Origin: Bacillota bacterium
Lineage (GTDB): Bacteria; Bacillota; Clostridia; Lachnospirales; Lachnospiraceae
Assembly: GCA_023663285.1 (NCBI GenBank)
Contig: JAMPHT010000023.1
Location: 1 to 44,619 of the forward strand
Direction of reading: 5' to 3'
DNA: 44,619 nt
This document shows positions 31,670-40,037 of this stretch, one piece after another (position 1 is the stretch's first letter; each line of letters begins with the position of its first letter). A model generated the notes under the pieces. That model was not told the origin of the DNA. It saw only the letters and a list, made by a program, of their open reading frames with translations, and ran no database searches. The translations under genes were made by a program, and so were the position numbers.

Positions 31670-32758
31670 ATGGCATATGTTATGGATCAGAAGATGGTGA
31701 TAGGGGTATCCTCCAGAGCGTTGTTTGACCTGACGGTGGAGAATGAGATATTTGAGACCCAGGGACTGGAGGCATATTGCAGGTATCAGGTGGAGCATGA
31801 ACAGGAGGTATTGAAGCCGGGACCGGGATTTCAGCTGATCCAGTCTCTTCTGCGGCTCAACGAGTGTGTGGAGAAGAGAGATTTGATCGAAGTCATCATT
31901 ATGTCTCATAACAGTCCGGATACGTCCCTTAGGGTCTTTAATACCATTGCCTATTACGGGCTGCCCATCACCCGTTCCGTTCTGGCCAGCGGAGCGTCTC
32001 TTGCGCCCTATCTGGCGGCATTTGGCACAGACCTGTATCTGTCCGCCTGCGAGGAGGATGTGCAGAGTGCGATCGACAGCGGTATCGCCGCGGGAATCAT
32101 CTGCACCGGAGGCGCAGGGGATCGCGGGGGACAGGAAAGAGCGGCAGTAAAGCATGACGCCAAGATCATCCCCATGCCCGGCAGGGAGCGCCGGACATTG
32201 TCTGGCGCGTCCCATGTGGGATCGTCCCGCGGCGCTGCCGAAGCGTTGCCCCGCAGTGCTGCCGGTACAATGTCCCGCGGCGTCTCGCAGACGTCGGCGC
32301 CGGCCTCATCCCTGACCCCCGGCCAGATACGCATTGCCTTTGACGGAGATGCCGTTCTGTTCACGGACGAGTCGGAGGTGATCTTTCAGGAAAAGGGCCT
32401 GAATGCTTTTGAGGAAAACGAGAAAGTCCATGCCAGCGAGCCCCTGGCGGAAGGCCCCTTTGCCAACTTTTTGAAAAAGCTTTCGGATCTGCAGAGGGAG
32501 CTTGGAACAGAGAATTGTCCTGTCAGGACGGCTCTTGTCACATCCCGCAGCGCCCCTGCACACGAGAGGGTCATACGTACCATGCGGGCATGGAACGTAA
32601 GGGTGGATGAGGCGTTTTTCCTGGGAGGACTGGAAAAGAGAGAGTTTTTAAAGGCATTCGGGGCGCAGATCTTCTTTGACGACCAGTCGGTACACACCCA
32701 GAGCGCGGCCCAGGCGGTTCCTGCCGCCCGTGTCCCCTATCGCCGCAGGCAAGTATGA
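31670..32758 (+). CDS. Cytosolic 5'-nucleotidase (NT5C1-like family)
   Basis: 362 residues, start at 31670 after AAGGGAG; an ATG at 31619 has no ribosome site. IGVSSRALFDL and the later IAFDGDAVLF (about residues 221-230) are marks of the 5'-nucleotidase family PF06189, which hydrolyses nucleoside monophosphates. VIIMSHNSPDTSLRVFNTI and ALVTSRSAPAHERVIRT also fit. Residues about 155-215 are a Ser/Ala/Arg-rich insert (RRTLSGASHVGSSRGAA) that looks like a flexible linker and is not part of the core fold. The gene comes 78 bases after the DUF1653 gene. Confidence 0.85.
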   Translation: MAYVMDQKMVIGVSSRALFDLTVENEIFETQGLEAYCRYQVEHEQEVLKPGPGFQLIQSLLRLNECVEKRDLIEVIIMSHNSPDTSLRVFNTIAYYGLPITRSVLASGASLAPYLAAFGTDLYLSACEEDVQSAIDSGIAAGIICTGGAGDRGGQERAAVKHDAKIIPMPGRERRTLSGASHVGSSRGAAEALPRSAAGTMSRGVSQTSAPASSLTPGQIRIAFDGDAVLFTDESEVIFQEKGLNAFEENEKVHASEPLAEGPFANFLKKLSDLQRELGTENCPVRTALVTSRSAPAHERVIRTMRAWNVRVDEAFFLGGLEKREFLKAFGAQIFFDDQSVHTQSAAQAVPAARVPYRRRQV

Positions 32759-32760
32759 AC

Positions 32761-32868
32761 GGAATGAAGATTTTCTAAGGCAGCAAAGAGGGTGCATAGC
32801 ACACCTCTTTGGACGCTGCCTAAAAAAATCTAAGTCATTCCGGGAAGAATCCGCTTGCGGATTCTTCC
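32761..32868. repeat. Long imperfect hairpin plus shared palindrome
   Basis: GGAATGA (32761-32767) pairs with TCATTCC (32835-32841), AGATTTT (32768-32774) with AAAATCT (32825-32831), AGGCAGC (32778-32784) with GCTGCCT (32115 + 700, that is 32815-32821), and AAAGAGG (32785-32791) with CCTCTTT (32804-32810). This is one long stem with small bulges. It is followed by a hairpin with arms GAAGAATCCGC (32844-32854) and GCGGATTCTTC (32857-32867), the same arms as at 20982-21005. It starts two bases after the 5'-nucleotidase stop. Bases 32869-32949 hold no other signal that I can name. Confidence 0.7.
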
Positions 32869-32949
32869 GGCCCTGCGGCGGTTTATTGACTATTTGTGCT
32901 GCCGCGGGTGATTGGTTGTGTGATCAAAGCACGTGAAACAGGTATAAGT

Positions 32950-34734
32950 ATGAAATACGATAATATAGTACAGGCGCGTTTTATAAGCCGCCCCAACCGT
33001 TTTATCGCCTATGTGGAGCTTGGGGGGAAAACAGAAAAAGTCCATGTGAAGAACACCGGGCGCTGCAGGGAGCTTCTGCAGCCCGGTGTGGTTGTTTATC
33101 TGACGAAAAGCGAAAATAGAGCCCGCTCCACTGCCTACGATCTGGTGGCGGTGGAGAAGGGAGAGCGCATGATAAATATGGATTCTCAGGCGCCTAACAG
33201 GGCGGTGGAGGAATGGCTGCGCTCAGGTTCCTTTTTGCCGGATGTAAGGGTGGTGCGTCCGGAGACTGTCTACGGCAGTTCCCGTTTTGATTTCTATCTG
33301 GAGACGGAAACGGAAAAAATCTTTATGGAGGTGAAGGGGGTCACCCTGGAGGAAGAGGGGGTCGTCCGGTTTCCCGATGCGCCCTCCGAGCGGGCGGTAA
33401 AGCATATGGAGGAGCTGATCCGGGCGAAGGGCGCAGGATATCGCGCTTTTGTCATGTTTGTGATCCAGATGGAAAATGTAGATCATTTTGAACCAAACAG
33501 GGACACTCACCCGGAATTTGGAGACGCGCTGTGCAGGGCGGCGGATGCCGGAGTGGAGATACTGGCTTACGACTGCAGGGTGACAGGGGATTCTCTGACG
33601 CTGAATGAACCGGTTCCGGTGAGACTTAAGGAAAACTTAAGGCTTGAAACCATTCCCAAACCGCTTCTGGAATGGTATGATAAAAACAGAAGGATCCTTC
33701 CCTGGCGGGAAGAGCCGACGCCTTACCGGGTATGGGTGTCGGAGATCATGCTGCAGCAGACCAGAGTGGAGGCGGTCAAGCCCTATTTTGAGCGGTTTAT
33801 GTCTGCGCTGCCGGATGTCAGGGCGCTGGCAGAGGCTGAGGAGGAGCAGCTGTTGAAGCTCTGGGAGGGACTTGGATACTATAACAGGGTGAGGAATCTG
33901 CAGAGAGCGGCATTGCAGATACTGAATGAGTATGGCGGCGAGATGCCGGAGGAGTATGAGGAGCTTCTAAAGCTTACCGGTATCGGCAGCTATACGGCAG
34001 GAGCCATTGCGTCCATAGCCTACGGCAGGCCCGTTCCTGCGGTGGACGGGAATGTTCTCCGGGTGCTGGCAAGGCTGAGGAAGGACGAAAGGCTTATCAC
34101 AGACGGAAAAGTAAAGACGGCGGTAGAGCAGGAGCTGTGGGAGGCTATGCCTGCGGATCGTTCCGGAGAGTTCAACCAGGCTATGATGGAGATCGGCGCC
34201 TGCGTCTGCATTCCGGTGGGCGCGCCGCTCTGCGGTATCTGCCCTTTAAGTCATCTCTGTCTGGCTCATGGGGACGGCACAGAGACGGAGTTTCCCAAAA
34301 AGGAAGGGAAAAAGCCCCGTAAGATAGAAGAAAAGACGGTGCTGGTCATCCGGGATGAGAACAGGGCCGCTATTCACAAGCGCCCGGCAAAAGGGCTTCT
34401 GGCGGGAATGTATGAGTTTCCCATGCTGGAGGGCTATCGGACGGCGGAGGAGGTAACGGCTTATCTGGCGGAGAACGGCGTCCGGGTGCTGCGCATTCAG
34501 CCCCTGGAGGAAGCCAGGCATATCTTTACCCATAAGGAGTGGCATATGAAAGGCTATATGGTCCGGGTGGATGAGCTGGACCACGGAAGCCCCGGCGAGG
34601 ACAGCAGGAGCTGGCTTTTTGTGGAGCCGGGTGAGACCGAGGAAAGGTATCCGATACCGTCAGCGTTTGCCGCCTACACCGGATATCTTAAGATACGCCT
34701 GGGAAAAGAGAGGTATGAGGAGGAAGAAAGGTGA
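32950..34734 (+). CDS. mutY: Fusion of SfsA nuclease-like domain and MutY adenine glycosylase
   Basis: 594 residues. About residues 1-230 are a full SfsA-type protein (FISRPNRFIAYVELGGKTEKV, HVKNTGRCRELLQPG, VYGSSRFDFYLE, IFMEVKGVTL), a DNA/RNA-binding PD-(D/E)XK-like nuclease family. From about 235 a complete MutY follows: WREEPTPYRVWVSEIMLQQTR with the catalytic Glu, VPAVDGNVLRVLARL with the catalytic Asp, four Cys of the iron-sulfur cluster (CIPVGAPLCGICPLSHLC), and a C-terminal Nudix-like domain (LLAGMYEFPMLEGY). MutY removes adenine opposite 8-oxoguanine. The reading frame is continuous across the join. The ribosome site is weak (AAACAGG). The stop overlaps the next gene by four bases. 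Confidence 0.9.
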   Translation: MKYDNIVQARFISRPNRFIAYVELGGKTEKVHVKNTGRCRELLQPGVVVYLTKSENRARSTAYDLVAVEKGERMINMDSQAPNRAVEEWLRSGSFLPDVRVVRPETVYGSSRFDFYLETETEKIFMEVKGVTLEEEGVVRFPDAPSERAVKHMEELIRAKGAGYRAFVMFVIQMENVDHFEPNRDTHPEFGDALCRAADAGVEILAYDCRVTGDSLTLNEPVPVRLKENLRLETIPKPLLEWYDKNRRILPWREEPTPYRVWVSEIMLQQTRVEAVKPYFERFMSALPDVRALAEAEEEQLLKLWEGLGYYNRVRNLQRAALQILNEYGGEMPEEYEELLKLTGIGSYTAGAIASIAYGRPVPAVDGNVLRVLARLRKDERLITDGKVKTAVEQELWEAMPADRSGEFNQAMMEIGACVCIPVGAPLCGICPLSHLCLAHGDGTETEFPKKEGKKPRKIEEKTVLVIRDENRAAIHKRPAKGLLAGMYEFPMLEGYRTAEEVTAYLAENGVRVLRIQPLEEARHIFTHKEWHMKGYMVRVDELDHGSPGEDSRSWLFVEPGETEERYPIPSAFAAYTGYLKIRLGKERYEEEER

Positions 34735-35759
34735 AATTGTTATCCATAGCGGTTCCCTGCTATAATTCGGAAAAATATATGAGAAAGTGCATCGAGTCCC
34801 TTCTGGCGGGAGGCGAGGATGTGGAGATCATCATTGTGGACGACGGCTCCACCAGGGATGCAACAGCGGAGATCGCGGATGAATATGCGGCAAAATATCC
34901 TACTATCGTCAAAACGGTGCATAAGGCAAACGGCGGCCACGGCTCCGCGGTGAACACGGGGATCGACTATGCCACGGGGCTTTATTTTAAGGTGGTGGAC
35001 AGCGACGACTGGGTGAAAAAGGAAGCCTATGCAAAGGTGCTGGATACCCTGCGGGAATTTGCAGGGGGGGCGCAGGTGCTGGATATGCTGGTGTGCAACT
35101 ATGTCTATGAAAAAGAGGGCGAGAAGAAAAAGAAGGTCATTCAATACCGCCACAGTCTGCCCATGGACCGTATGTTTACCTGGGAGGACTGCCATCATTT
35201 CCAGAAAGGCCACTATATCCTGATGCACTCTTGTATTTTCAGGACAAAGCTGCTGAAAGAGTGCGGGATACGGCTTCCGGAGCATACCTTTTATGTGGAC
35301 AACCTCTATGTGTTTGAGCCTCTGCCCCATGTAAAGAATATGTATTATCTGGATGTGAATTTTTACCGTTATTATATTGGCAGGGAGGATCAGTCCGTCA
35401 ACGAGGAGGTCATGATCTCCCGCATCGACCAGCAGATAAAGGTCAATAAGCTGATGATCGATTATCTGGTGGGAAAGAAAGCGGAGCTGGTGAAGCATAA
35501 GCGTCTGTACCAGTACATGAGAAACTATCTGGAGATCATCACCACCGTTTCCTCGGTGCTGCTGATACGCTCCGGCACGGAGGAAAATCTGGCAAAGAAA
35601 GTGGAGCTGTGGCAGTATTTAAAGGAGAAGGACAGAAAGCTGTACCACTGGCTGCGCCACGGTATCATGGGAGAAGCCATGAACCTGCCCGGCCGGGGCG
35701 GACGCAAGATCTCGGTGGAGGGCTATAAGATCTGCCGGAAGATATTTAAGTTTAACTGA
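34731..35759 (+). CDS. Family 2 glycosyltransferase
   Basis: 342 residues with a GTG start at 34731, overlapping the MutY stop (GTGA) and with GAGGAGG upstream. The GT-A fold marks are clear: LLSIAVPCYNSEKYMRKCIESLL, VEIIIVDDGSTRDAT, HGSAVNTGIDYATG, and the metal-binding VDSDDW (about residues 89-94). The C-terminal part is helical and has no membrane spans, so the enzyme is probably soluble or peripheral. The sugar and acceptor are not predictable. Coupling to a DNA repair gene is likely an operon accident. Confidence 0.92.
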   Translation: MKLLSIAVPCYNSEKYMRKCIESLLAGGEDVEIIIVDDGSTRDATAEIADEYAAKYPTIVKTVHKANGGHGSAVNTGIDYATGLYFKVVDSDDWVKKEAYAKVLDTLREFAGGAQVLDMLVCNYVYEKEGEKKKKVIQYRHSLPMDRMFTWEDCHHFQKGHYILMHSCIFRTKLLKECGIRLPEHTFYVDNLYVFEPLPHVKNMYYLDVNFYRYYIGREDQSVNEEVMISRIDQQIKVNKLMIDYLVGKKAELVKHKRLYQYMRNYLEIITTVSSVLLIRSGTEENLAKKVELWQYLKEKDRKLYHWLRHGIMGEAMNLPGRGGRKISVEGYKICRKIFKFN

Positions 35760-35768
35760 ATCGATCCG

Positions 35769-36455
35769 TCACCCTGCCGCCTTTTCCCGATCCTTGTTTG
35801 CGGGTCTGCCTGTAAGCAGCCATTCCCTTCTGTAAACAACTGCGTACAGCACTGCGCCCATGAGGATCCCTGTCACCACATCGAACACGGAGTGCTGCTT
35901 GATGAACATGGTGGAAAGGATGATGGACACACTCAGCACGCCGGAAGCGATTTTAATGGGCTTTCCGAATCTGCTCCGGGACAGCTCGCCGCTGTGCATG
36001 ACTGCGAAATGGGCGCCCATGGAATTGAACACATGGATGCTGGGCCAAAGGTTTGTGGGGGTGTCTGTATTCCAAAGTGCGGATATCAGCCAGGTAAAGC
36101 AGTTGTCCCTGGGAAGGGAGGCGGGCCTTAAGTCATGTCCGTTGGGCCATAAGGTGGAGACGATCAGGAATATGGTCATCCCCGTAAACAGAAAGGCGCA
36201 CGCCTTGTAATAGTCCTGCTTGTTTTTAAAGAACAGGTAGACGACTACGGCGGCCACATATCCGAACCACAGCAGATAGGGAATGATGAAAACCTCGCAA
36301 AAGGGAATGTAGTCATCCATGCTGACGTGTATTATCTGATAATTCTTAACGTTTGTCTGCTCCAGCCAGGCGAACCAGGCCAGGTAGATCACCATATAGA
36401 TCAAAAGCGGAACGCCATGCTTATACTTTGCCCAAAAGCTTTTACATTTTTTCAT
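35769..36455 (-). CDS. PAP2-family membrane phosphatase
   Basis: 228 residues, start at 36455 after AAGGAGA. About six hydrophobic segments. The active-site motifs are in the order expected for PAP2: LRPASLPRDN, WPSIHVFNS (motif 2 with His), and KQHSVFDVVTG (motif 3 with His and Asp). Family members remove phosphate from lipid phosphates or undecaprenyl diphosphate at the outer membrane face; some are inositol-phosphoryl transferases. It lies beside the diacylglycerol kinase gene on the same strand, which suggests lipid metabolism. It has its own predicted promoter. It converges on the glycosyltransferase gene. Confidence 0.88.
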   Translation of the reverse strand: MKKCKSFWAKYKHGVPLLIYMVIYLAWFAWLEQTNVKNYQIIHVSMDDYIPFCEVFIIPYLLWFGYVAAVVVYLFFKNKQDYYKACAFLFTGMTIFLIVSTLWPNGHDLRPASLPRDNCFTWLISALWNTDTPTNLWPSIHVFNSMGAHFAVMHSGELSRSRFGKPIKIASGVLSVSIILSTMFIKQHSVFDVVTGILMGAVLYAVVYRREWLLTGRPANKDREKAAG

Positions 36456-36486
36456 TTTACTTCTCCTTAAGCTTTGAATCATCTAT

Positions 36487-36514
36487 AGTATAGCGTCAAT
36501 TTTGAAAAATGCAA
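36487..36514 (-). promoter_or_regulatory. Predicted promoter of the PAP2 gene
   Basis: Read on the minus strand, TTGCAT (36514-36509) and TATACT (36492-36487) are 16 bases apart, 31 bases before the start at 36455. Confidence 0.45.
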
Positions 36515-36553
36515 TGGCTTTTTTTCGTTCTTAAAGTTATCTTAAGAAAACCT

Positions 36554-37498
36554 TTAGGTTTGGCTCCTGATAATGCGGAGGGCGTTCTGTTCGCAGGTCA
36601 CGGTGATGCTGCTGCTCTTCCGGGTGACCTCGCCGTCTGTATGTACCCAGAGCGGGGAGGATACCTCTATAGTAACCTTTTTCGCCTGATAGGGCGTGAT
36701 GCCGTTGAAACGATAGTGCTTTCCCTCGAAGGCTGTGGGCAGGGCATAGAGGATCAACGCCTTTGAAATATCGCCTACGGCGCACAGATTTAAGACGCCG
36801 TCCGTGGCGTCCGCATCGGGGCTGAACATGAAGCCTCCGCCTTCAAAGCGGTGAAGCATACAGGCGGTGAACAGGATGTTGCCGATCTCAACAGGCGTCT
36901 TATCATCCAGAACCAGCCTGCCGGAAATTGCCTTTGCGGCAAAGAGCTGTTTTAAGGCGATACTGAGGTAGGTCAGCTTTCCCAGGCCGATCTTGTTCAG
37001 CACCTTTTTTGCCCTGGAGCGCAGTGCCTCCTCACACACGGCGGCGTCGAAGCCGATACCGCAGCTGACTGCAAACCTGCGTCTGCTGCCGTCGGAATAG
37101 GTGACGGTCCCCAGATCCATGGAGCAGGCCGTGCCGGAGTGCAGGATCAGGTCAAGGGCGGCGGTGGGGTCGGTAGGGATACCCAGGTCCCTTGCCAGGT
37201 CGTTGCTGGAGCCGGTGGGAATGTAGCCCAGGATGACCTTTGAGGTATCCGGCATACCCTGGATTGCCTCGTTCACCGTTCCGTCCCCGCCCAGGATGAT
37301 CAGCGACACCGGGTCGCTGTCGGCGTTGGACACATTGGAAAGTATCTTTCCTGCAATTTTTGCCACATCTCCGGCCTGCTCGGAAAAGTAGGCGCGGTAT
37401 TCGACGCCGCCTCTTCCCAGGGCAGGCTCCACCTGATCCTTCCAGATCTTCAGACCCTTGCCTGAGCGGGAAGCCGGGTTGATGATGATATGATACAT
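36554..37498 (-). CDS. Diacylglycerol/lipid kinase of the DagK/YegS family
   Basis: 314 residues. The front IIINPASRSGKGLKIW and the GGDGTVNEAIQG motif (about residues 68-79) with IPTGSSNDLARDLGIP form the nucleotide-binding site of the family. The C-terminal domain shows FEGGGFMFSPDADATDGVLNL and WVHTDGEV, with conserved acids. It phosphorylates diacylglycerol or a similar lipid with ATP at the membrane. The start at 37498 follows AGAGAGG. It shares an intergenic region with the divergent glyA gene. Confidence 0.93.
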   Translation of the reverse strand: MYHIIINPASRSGKGLKIWKDQVEPALGRGGVEYRAYFSEQAGDVAKIAGKILSNVSNADSDPVSLIILGGDGTVNEAIQGMPDTSKVILGYIPTGSSNDLARDLGIPTDPTAALDLILHSGTACSMDLGTVTYSDGSRRRFAVSCGIGFDAAVCEEALRSRAKKVLNKIGLGKLTYLSIALKQLFAAKAISGRLVLDDKTPVEIGNILFTACMLHRFEGGGFMFSPDADATDGVLNLCAVGDISKALILYALPTAFEGKHYRFNGITPYQAKKVTIEVSSPLWVHTDGEVTRKSSSITVTCEQNALRIIRSQT

Positions 37499-37541
37499 GG
37501 AGAATGAACCTCTCTTTCGTTAATAATATGCGTCTGCCTCT

Positions 37542-37570
37542 ATTTTAACAGCAGAATCACCATTCGTAAA
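37542..37570 (-). promoter_or_regulatory. Predicted promoter of the lipid kinase gene
   Basis: Read on the minus strand, TTTACG (37570-37565) and TAAAAT (37547-37542) are 17 bases apart, 43 bases before the start at 37498. It lies back to back with the glyA promoter. Confidence 0.5.
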
Positions 37571-37578
37571 TAAAATCA

Positions 37579-37607
37579 TTTTCTTCCCGGAATTTCCATG
37601 ATATAAT
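37579..37607 (+). promoter_or_regulatory. Predicted glyA promoter
   Basis: TTTTCT (37579-37584, a poor -35) and a perfect TATAAT (37602-37607) are 17 bases apart. Transcription from here would give a leader of about 175 bases that starts with the hairpins at 37610. Confidence 0.5.
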
Positions 37608-37609
37608 GT

Positions 37610-37718
37610 GCGCAGAAGAAAAACAAGCGACTGCGAAGCAGGCATTTGTTTTTCCTGCGCCATTAACGAGCAAACAGTCTGCGAAGCAGACAATAAAGCG
37701 CTGAAAGCGCGGGTTTGC
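37610..37718 (+). promoter_or_regulatory. Structured leader of glyA
   Basis: First unit: GCGCAG (37610-37615) pairs with CTGCGC (37655-37660), and GAAAAAC (37618-37624) with GTTTTTC (37648-37654); inside is CTGC-GAA-GCAG (37631-37641). Second unit: GCAAAC (37670-37675) pairs with GTTTGC (37713-37718) and encloses two hairpins, GTCTGC-GAA-GCAGAC (37677-37691) and GCGCT-GAA-AGCGC (37698-37710), a three-way junction. All three terminal loops are GAA. I do not recognise a known riboswitch: no THF, glycine or ZTP consensus was found. It may be a cis-regulatory RNA or a repetitive hairpin element inserted in the leader. Confidence 0.6.
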
Positions 37719-37788
37719 GAGTGTAGACGATCAGTAACCGCAGAGGAAAAGCAAAGCTTGCGAATAACAGAAAACAGGAGGATCTTAA

Positions 37789-39027
37789 ATGTATTCATTG
37801 GATGAAGTGAGGGCGGTGGACCCTCAGGTGGCCCAGGCGATCGTGGACGAGCAGGAGAGGCAGAACAGCCACATTGAGCTGATCGCCTCGGAGAACTGGG
37901 TGAGCAAGGCGGTGATGGCGGCAATGGGCAGCCCGCTGACCAATAAGTACGCGGAGGGCTATCCCGGCAAGCGCTATTACGGCGGCTGCGGCTGCGTGGA
38001 TGTGGTGGAAAGCCTGGCCATTGAGCGCGCAAAGGAGCTGTTCGGCTGTGAATATGCCAATGTGCAGGCTCATTCCGGCGCTCAGGCAAATATGGCGGTA
38101 CAGTTCGCGGTCTGTCAGCCGGGAGATACTATCATGGGCATGAATCTGGATCACGGCGGGCACCTGACTCACGGCAGCCCGGTGAATATGTCCGGAAAAT
38201 ATTTTCACATTGTTCCTTACGGAGTCAATGACCAGGGCTTTATCGACTATGACAGGCTGCGGGAGATCGCCCTGGAGGCAAGGCCGAAGATGATCATCGC
38301 AGGCGCTTCCGCATATGCCCGCACCATTGATTTTAAAAAGTTTCGTGAGGTCGCGGACGAGGTGGGGGCTGTCCTTATGGTGGATATGGCACATATTGCG
38401 GGACTTGTGGCGGCAGGGCTCCATCCCAGCCCCATTCCCTATGCCCATGTGACTACCACCACCACCCATAAGACCCTGCGGGGACCCAGAGGCGGCCTGA
38501 TCCTATCCAGCAATGAGGTGAATGAAAAGTATAACTTTAACAAGGCGATCTTCCCCGGCATTCAGGGCGGGCCGCTGATGCACGTCATCGCCGCAAAAGC
38601 CGTCTGCTTCAAGGAGGCGCTGAGCGATGATTTCAAGGTGTACCAGCAGGGCATCATCGACAATGCCCAGGCGTTGTGCAAAGGTCTGCTGGAGCGGGGC
38701 ATTAAGATCGTGTCCGGCGGCACCGACAACCATCTGATGCTGGTTGACCTGACCAACTTCGGGCTCACCGGAAAGGCTGTGGAAAAGCTGCTGGATGCGG
38801 CGCATATCACCTGTAATAAGAACACGATCCCCAACGATCCCCAGTCTCCCTTTGTGACCAGCGGTATCCGTCTGGGGACCCCTGCCGTCACCTCCAGAGG
38901 CATGAATACGGCTGACATGGATAAAATAGCAGAGGCCATTGCCCTGGTCATCAAGGGCGGCGAGGAGAAGATCCCGGAGGCATATGCTATCGTGAAGGAA
39001 CTGACGGACAGGTATCCGCTGATCTAA
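37789..39027 (+). CDS. glyA: Serine hydroxymethyltransferase
   Basis: 412 residues, full length. It interconverts serine and glycine with tetrahydrofolate and is the main source of one-carbon units. [29 protein letters not shown], and [14 protein letters not shown] with the pyridoxal-phosphate lysine (about residue 228) are all intact. The start at 37789 has CAGGAGG upstream. It follows a 290-base divergent intergenic region with a structured leader and ends at a terminator. Confidence 0.98.
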   Translation: MYSLDEVRAVDPQVAQAIVDEQERQNSHIELIASENWVSKAVMAAMGSPLTNKYAEGYPGKRYYGGCGCVDVVESLAIERAKELFGCEYANVQAHSGAQANMAVQFAVCQPGDTIMGMNLDHGGHLTHGSPVNMSGKYFHIVPYGVNDQGFIDYDRLREIALEARPKMIIAGASAYARTIDFKKFREVADEVGAVLMVDMAHIAGLVAAGLHPSPIPYAHVTTTTTHKTLRGPRGGLILSSNEVNEKYNFNKAIFPGIQGGPLMHVIAAKAVCFKEALSDDFKVYQQGIIDNAQALCKGLLERGIKIVSGGTDNHLMLVDLTNFGLTGKAVEKLLDAAHITCNKNTIPNDPQSPFVTSGIRLGTPAVTSRGMNTADMDKIAEAIALVIKGGEEKIPEAYAIVKELTDRYPLI

Positions 39028-39093
39028 GGGGACTGATGGGCTGCTTTTGGCTGTCGGGAACAGGGTTGCGGAATCTCATACTTGTGTCTGTAT

Positions 39094-39135
39094 AACAGGG
39101 AAACGATCGGTCGTTCAGGTTGTTTTCCTGTTTTG
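39094..39135 (+). terminator. Terminator after glyA
   Basis: AACAGGGAAAC (39094-39104) pairs with GTTTTCCTGTT (39122-39132), with one wobble, followed by TTG within a T-rich stretch. The rest of the 299-base gap before 39327 holds a predicted promoter and no gene. Confidence 0.7.
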
Positions 39136-39250
39136 TTGTGCCATAATTAAGGTGATTCCCGCGCCGTTGCTTACAGCGGGAGCACCGGCTGTATCGGTAT
39201 GGCGTAAACGGTCGAAATCCCGGTGTAAGCGGCTTTTGCACTTAGGTTTC

Positions 39251-39280
39251 TTGACGACCTTTGTACGGGTGTGGTAAGGT
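39251..39280 (+). promoter_or_regulatory. Predicted promoter of the second two-component operon
   Basis: TTGACG (39251-39256) and TAAGGT (39275-39280) are 18 bases apart. The -35 is strong and the -10 is weak, which may point to an activated promoter. Confidence 0.4.
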
Positions 39281-39326
39281 AGGAAAGGAAATGATGACAG
39301 GGTGAAAGGTACCGTAGAGCGGCGGG

Positions 39327-40037
39327 ATGTATGCAGATATGAAGATTGCGGTTTGTGATGATGAGATCGTCCTGGTAAAACAGATATATCAATATCTCTG
39401 GGGGCAGCCGGACTGCTCCGTGGATTGTTTTTCTTCCCCGGAGCGGCTTCTGGCGAAGTATGAGGCGGGAGAGCGTTACGATGTGCTGTTTTTGGATGTT
39501 TTGATGCAGCCGGTCAACGGCATTGCCCTGGCGAAGAAAATCAGAGGTATGGACAGGAACGCTGTTCTGATCTTTCTGACCGCCTATTTGGAGTACGCGC
39601 CGGAGGGTTATGAGGTGAATGCCTTCCGCTATCTGTTGAAGCCGGTAAAGGAGCAGGATATTGCCGCGGTGATGATGGAGGTGCGTCGGGAGCTGGAAAG
39701 TACCCGCACGCTGGCGGTAAGGACTTCCGGGTGCGAAATGCTGCTGCATACAGGGGAGCTGAGGTATCTGGAGGCGGATAACAAGGATACGCTTCTTTAT
39801 TATATGGATGATAGGATCACGCTGCGGAAAGGGCTGAACGAACTGGAAGCACAGCTCTCTCCCTTTTTCTTTTTCCGTGTCCACCGGAAATTTCTTGTGA
39901 ATCTGACCCATGTCCGGGAATTCGATGAGACGCGGCTGACGCTGGACTGCGGAAAGACGCTTCCTATCAGCCGCAGGCGGAGCAGGGCTTTTCGTCTTGC
40001 GCTGGGGGCATACATCGACGGAGGCCTGAACAGATGA
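39327..40037 (+). CDS. LytTR-family response regulator (second)
   Basis: 236 residues. The receiver domain (MKIAVCDDEIVL, DVLFLDVLMQPVNGIALA, FRYLLKPVKEQD) has all phosphorylation residues. The LytTR DNA-binding domain covers about residues 130-230 (LRYLEADNKDTLLYYM, FFFFRVHRKFLVNLTHV). Neither 39327 nor the in-frame ATG at 39339, which would begin directly with the receiver, has a clear ribosome site, so the start is uncertain by four codons. The last four bases overlap the kinase gene (ATGA). It probably controls the lipoprotein/permease genes downstream. Confidence 0.92.
   Translation: MYADMKIAVCDDEIVLVKQIYQYLWGQPDCSVDCFSSPERLLAKYEAGERYDVLFLDVLMQPVNGIALAKKIRGMDRNAVLIFLTAYLEYAPEGYEVNAFRYLLKPVKEQDIAAVMMEVRRELESTRTLAVRTSGCEMLLHTGELRYLEADNKDTLLYYMDDRITLRKGLNELEAQLSPFFFFRVHRKFLVNLTHVREFDETRLTLDCGKTLPISRRRSRAFRLALGAYIDGGLNR

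Noticed and set aside
37610-37788. Known riboswitch (THF, glycine, ZTP) before glyA
   Set aside because: None of the conserved core sequences of these classes as I know them could be placed; only the hairpins themselves are supported.
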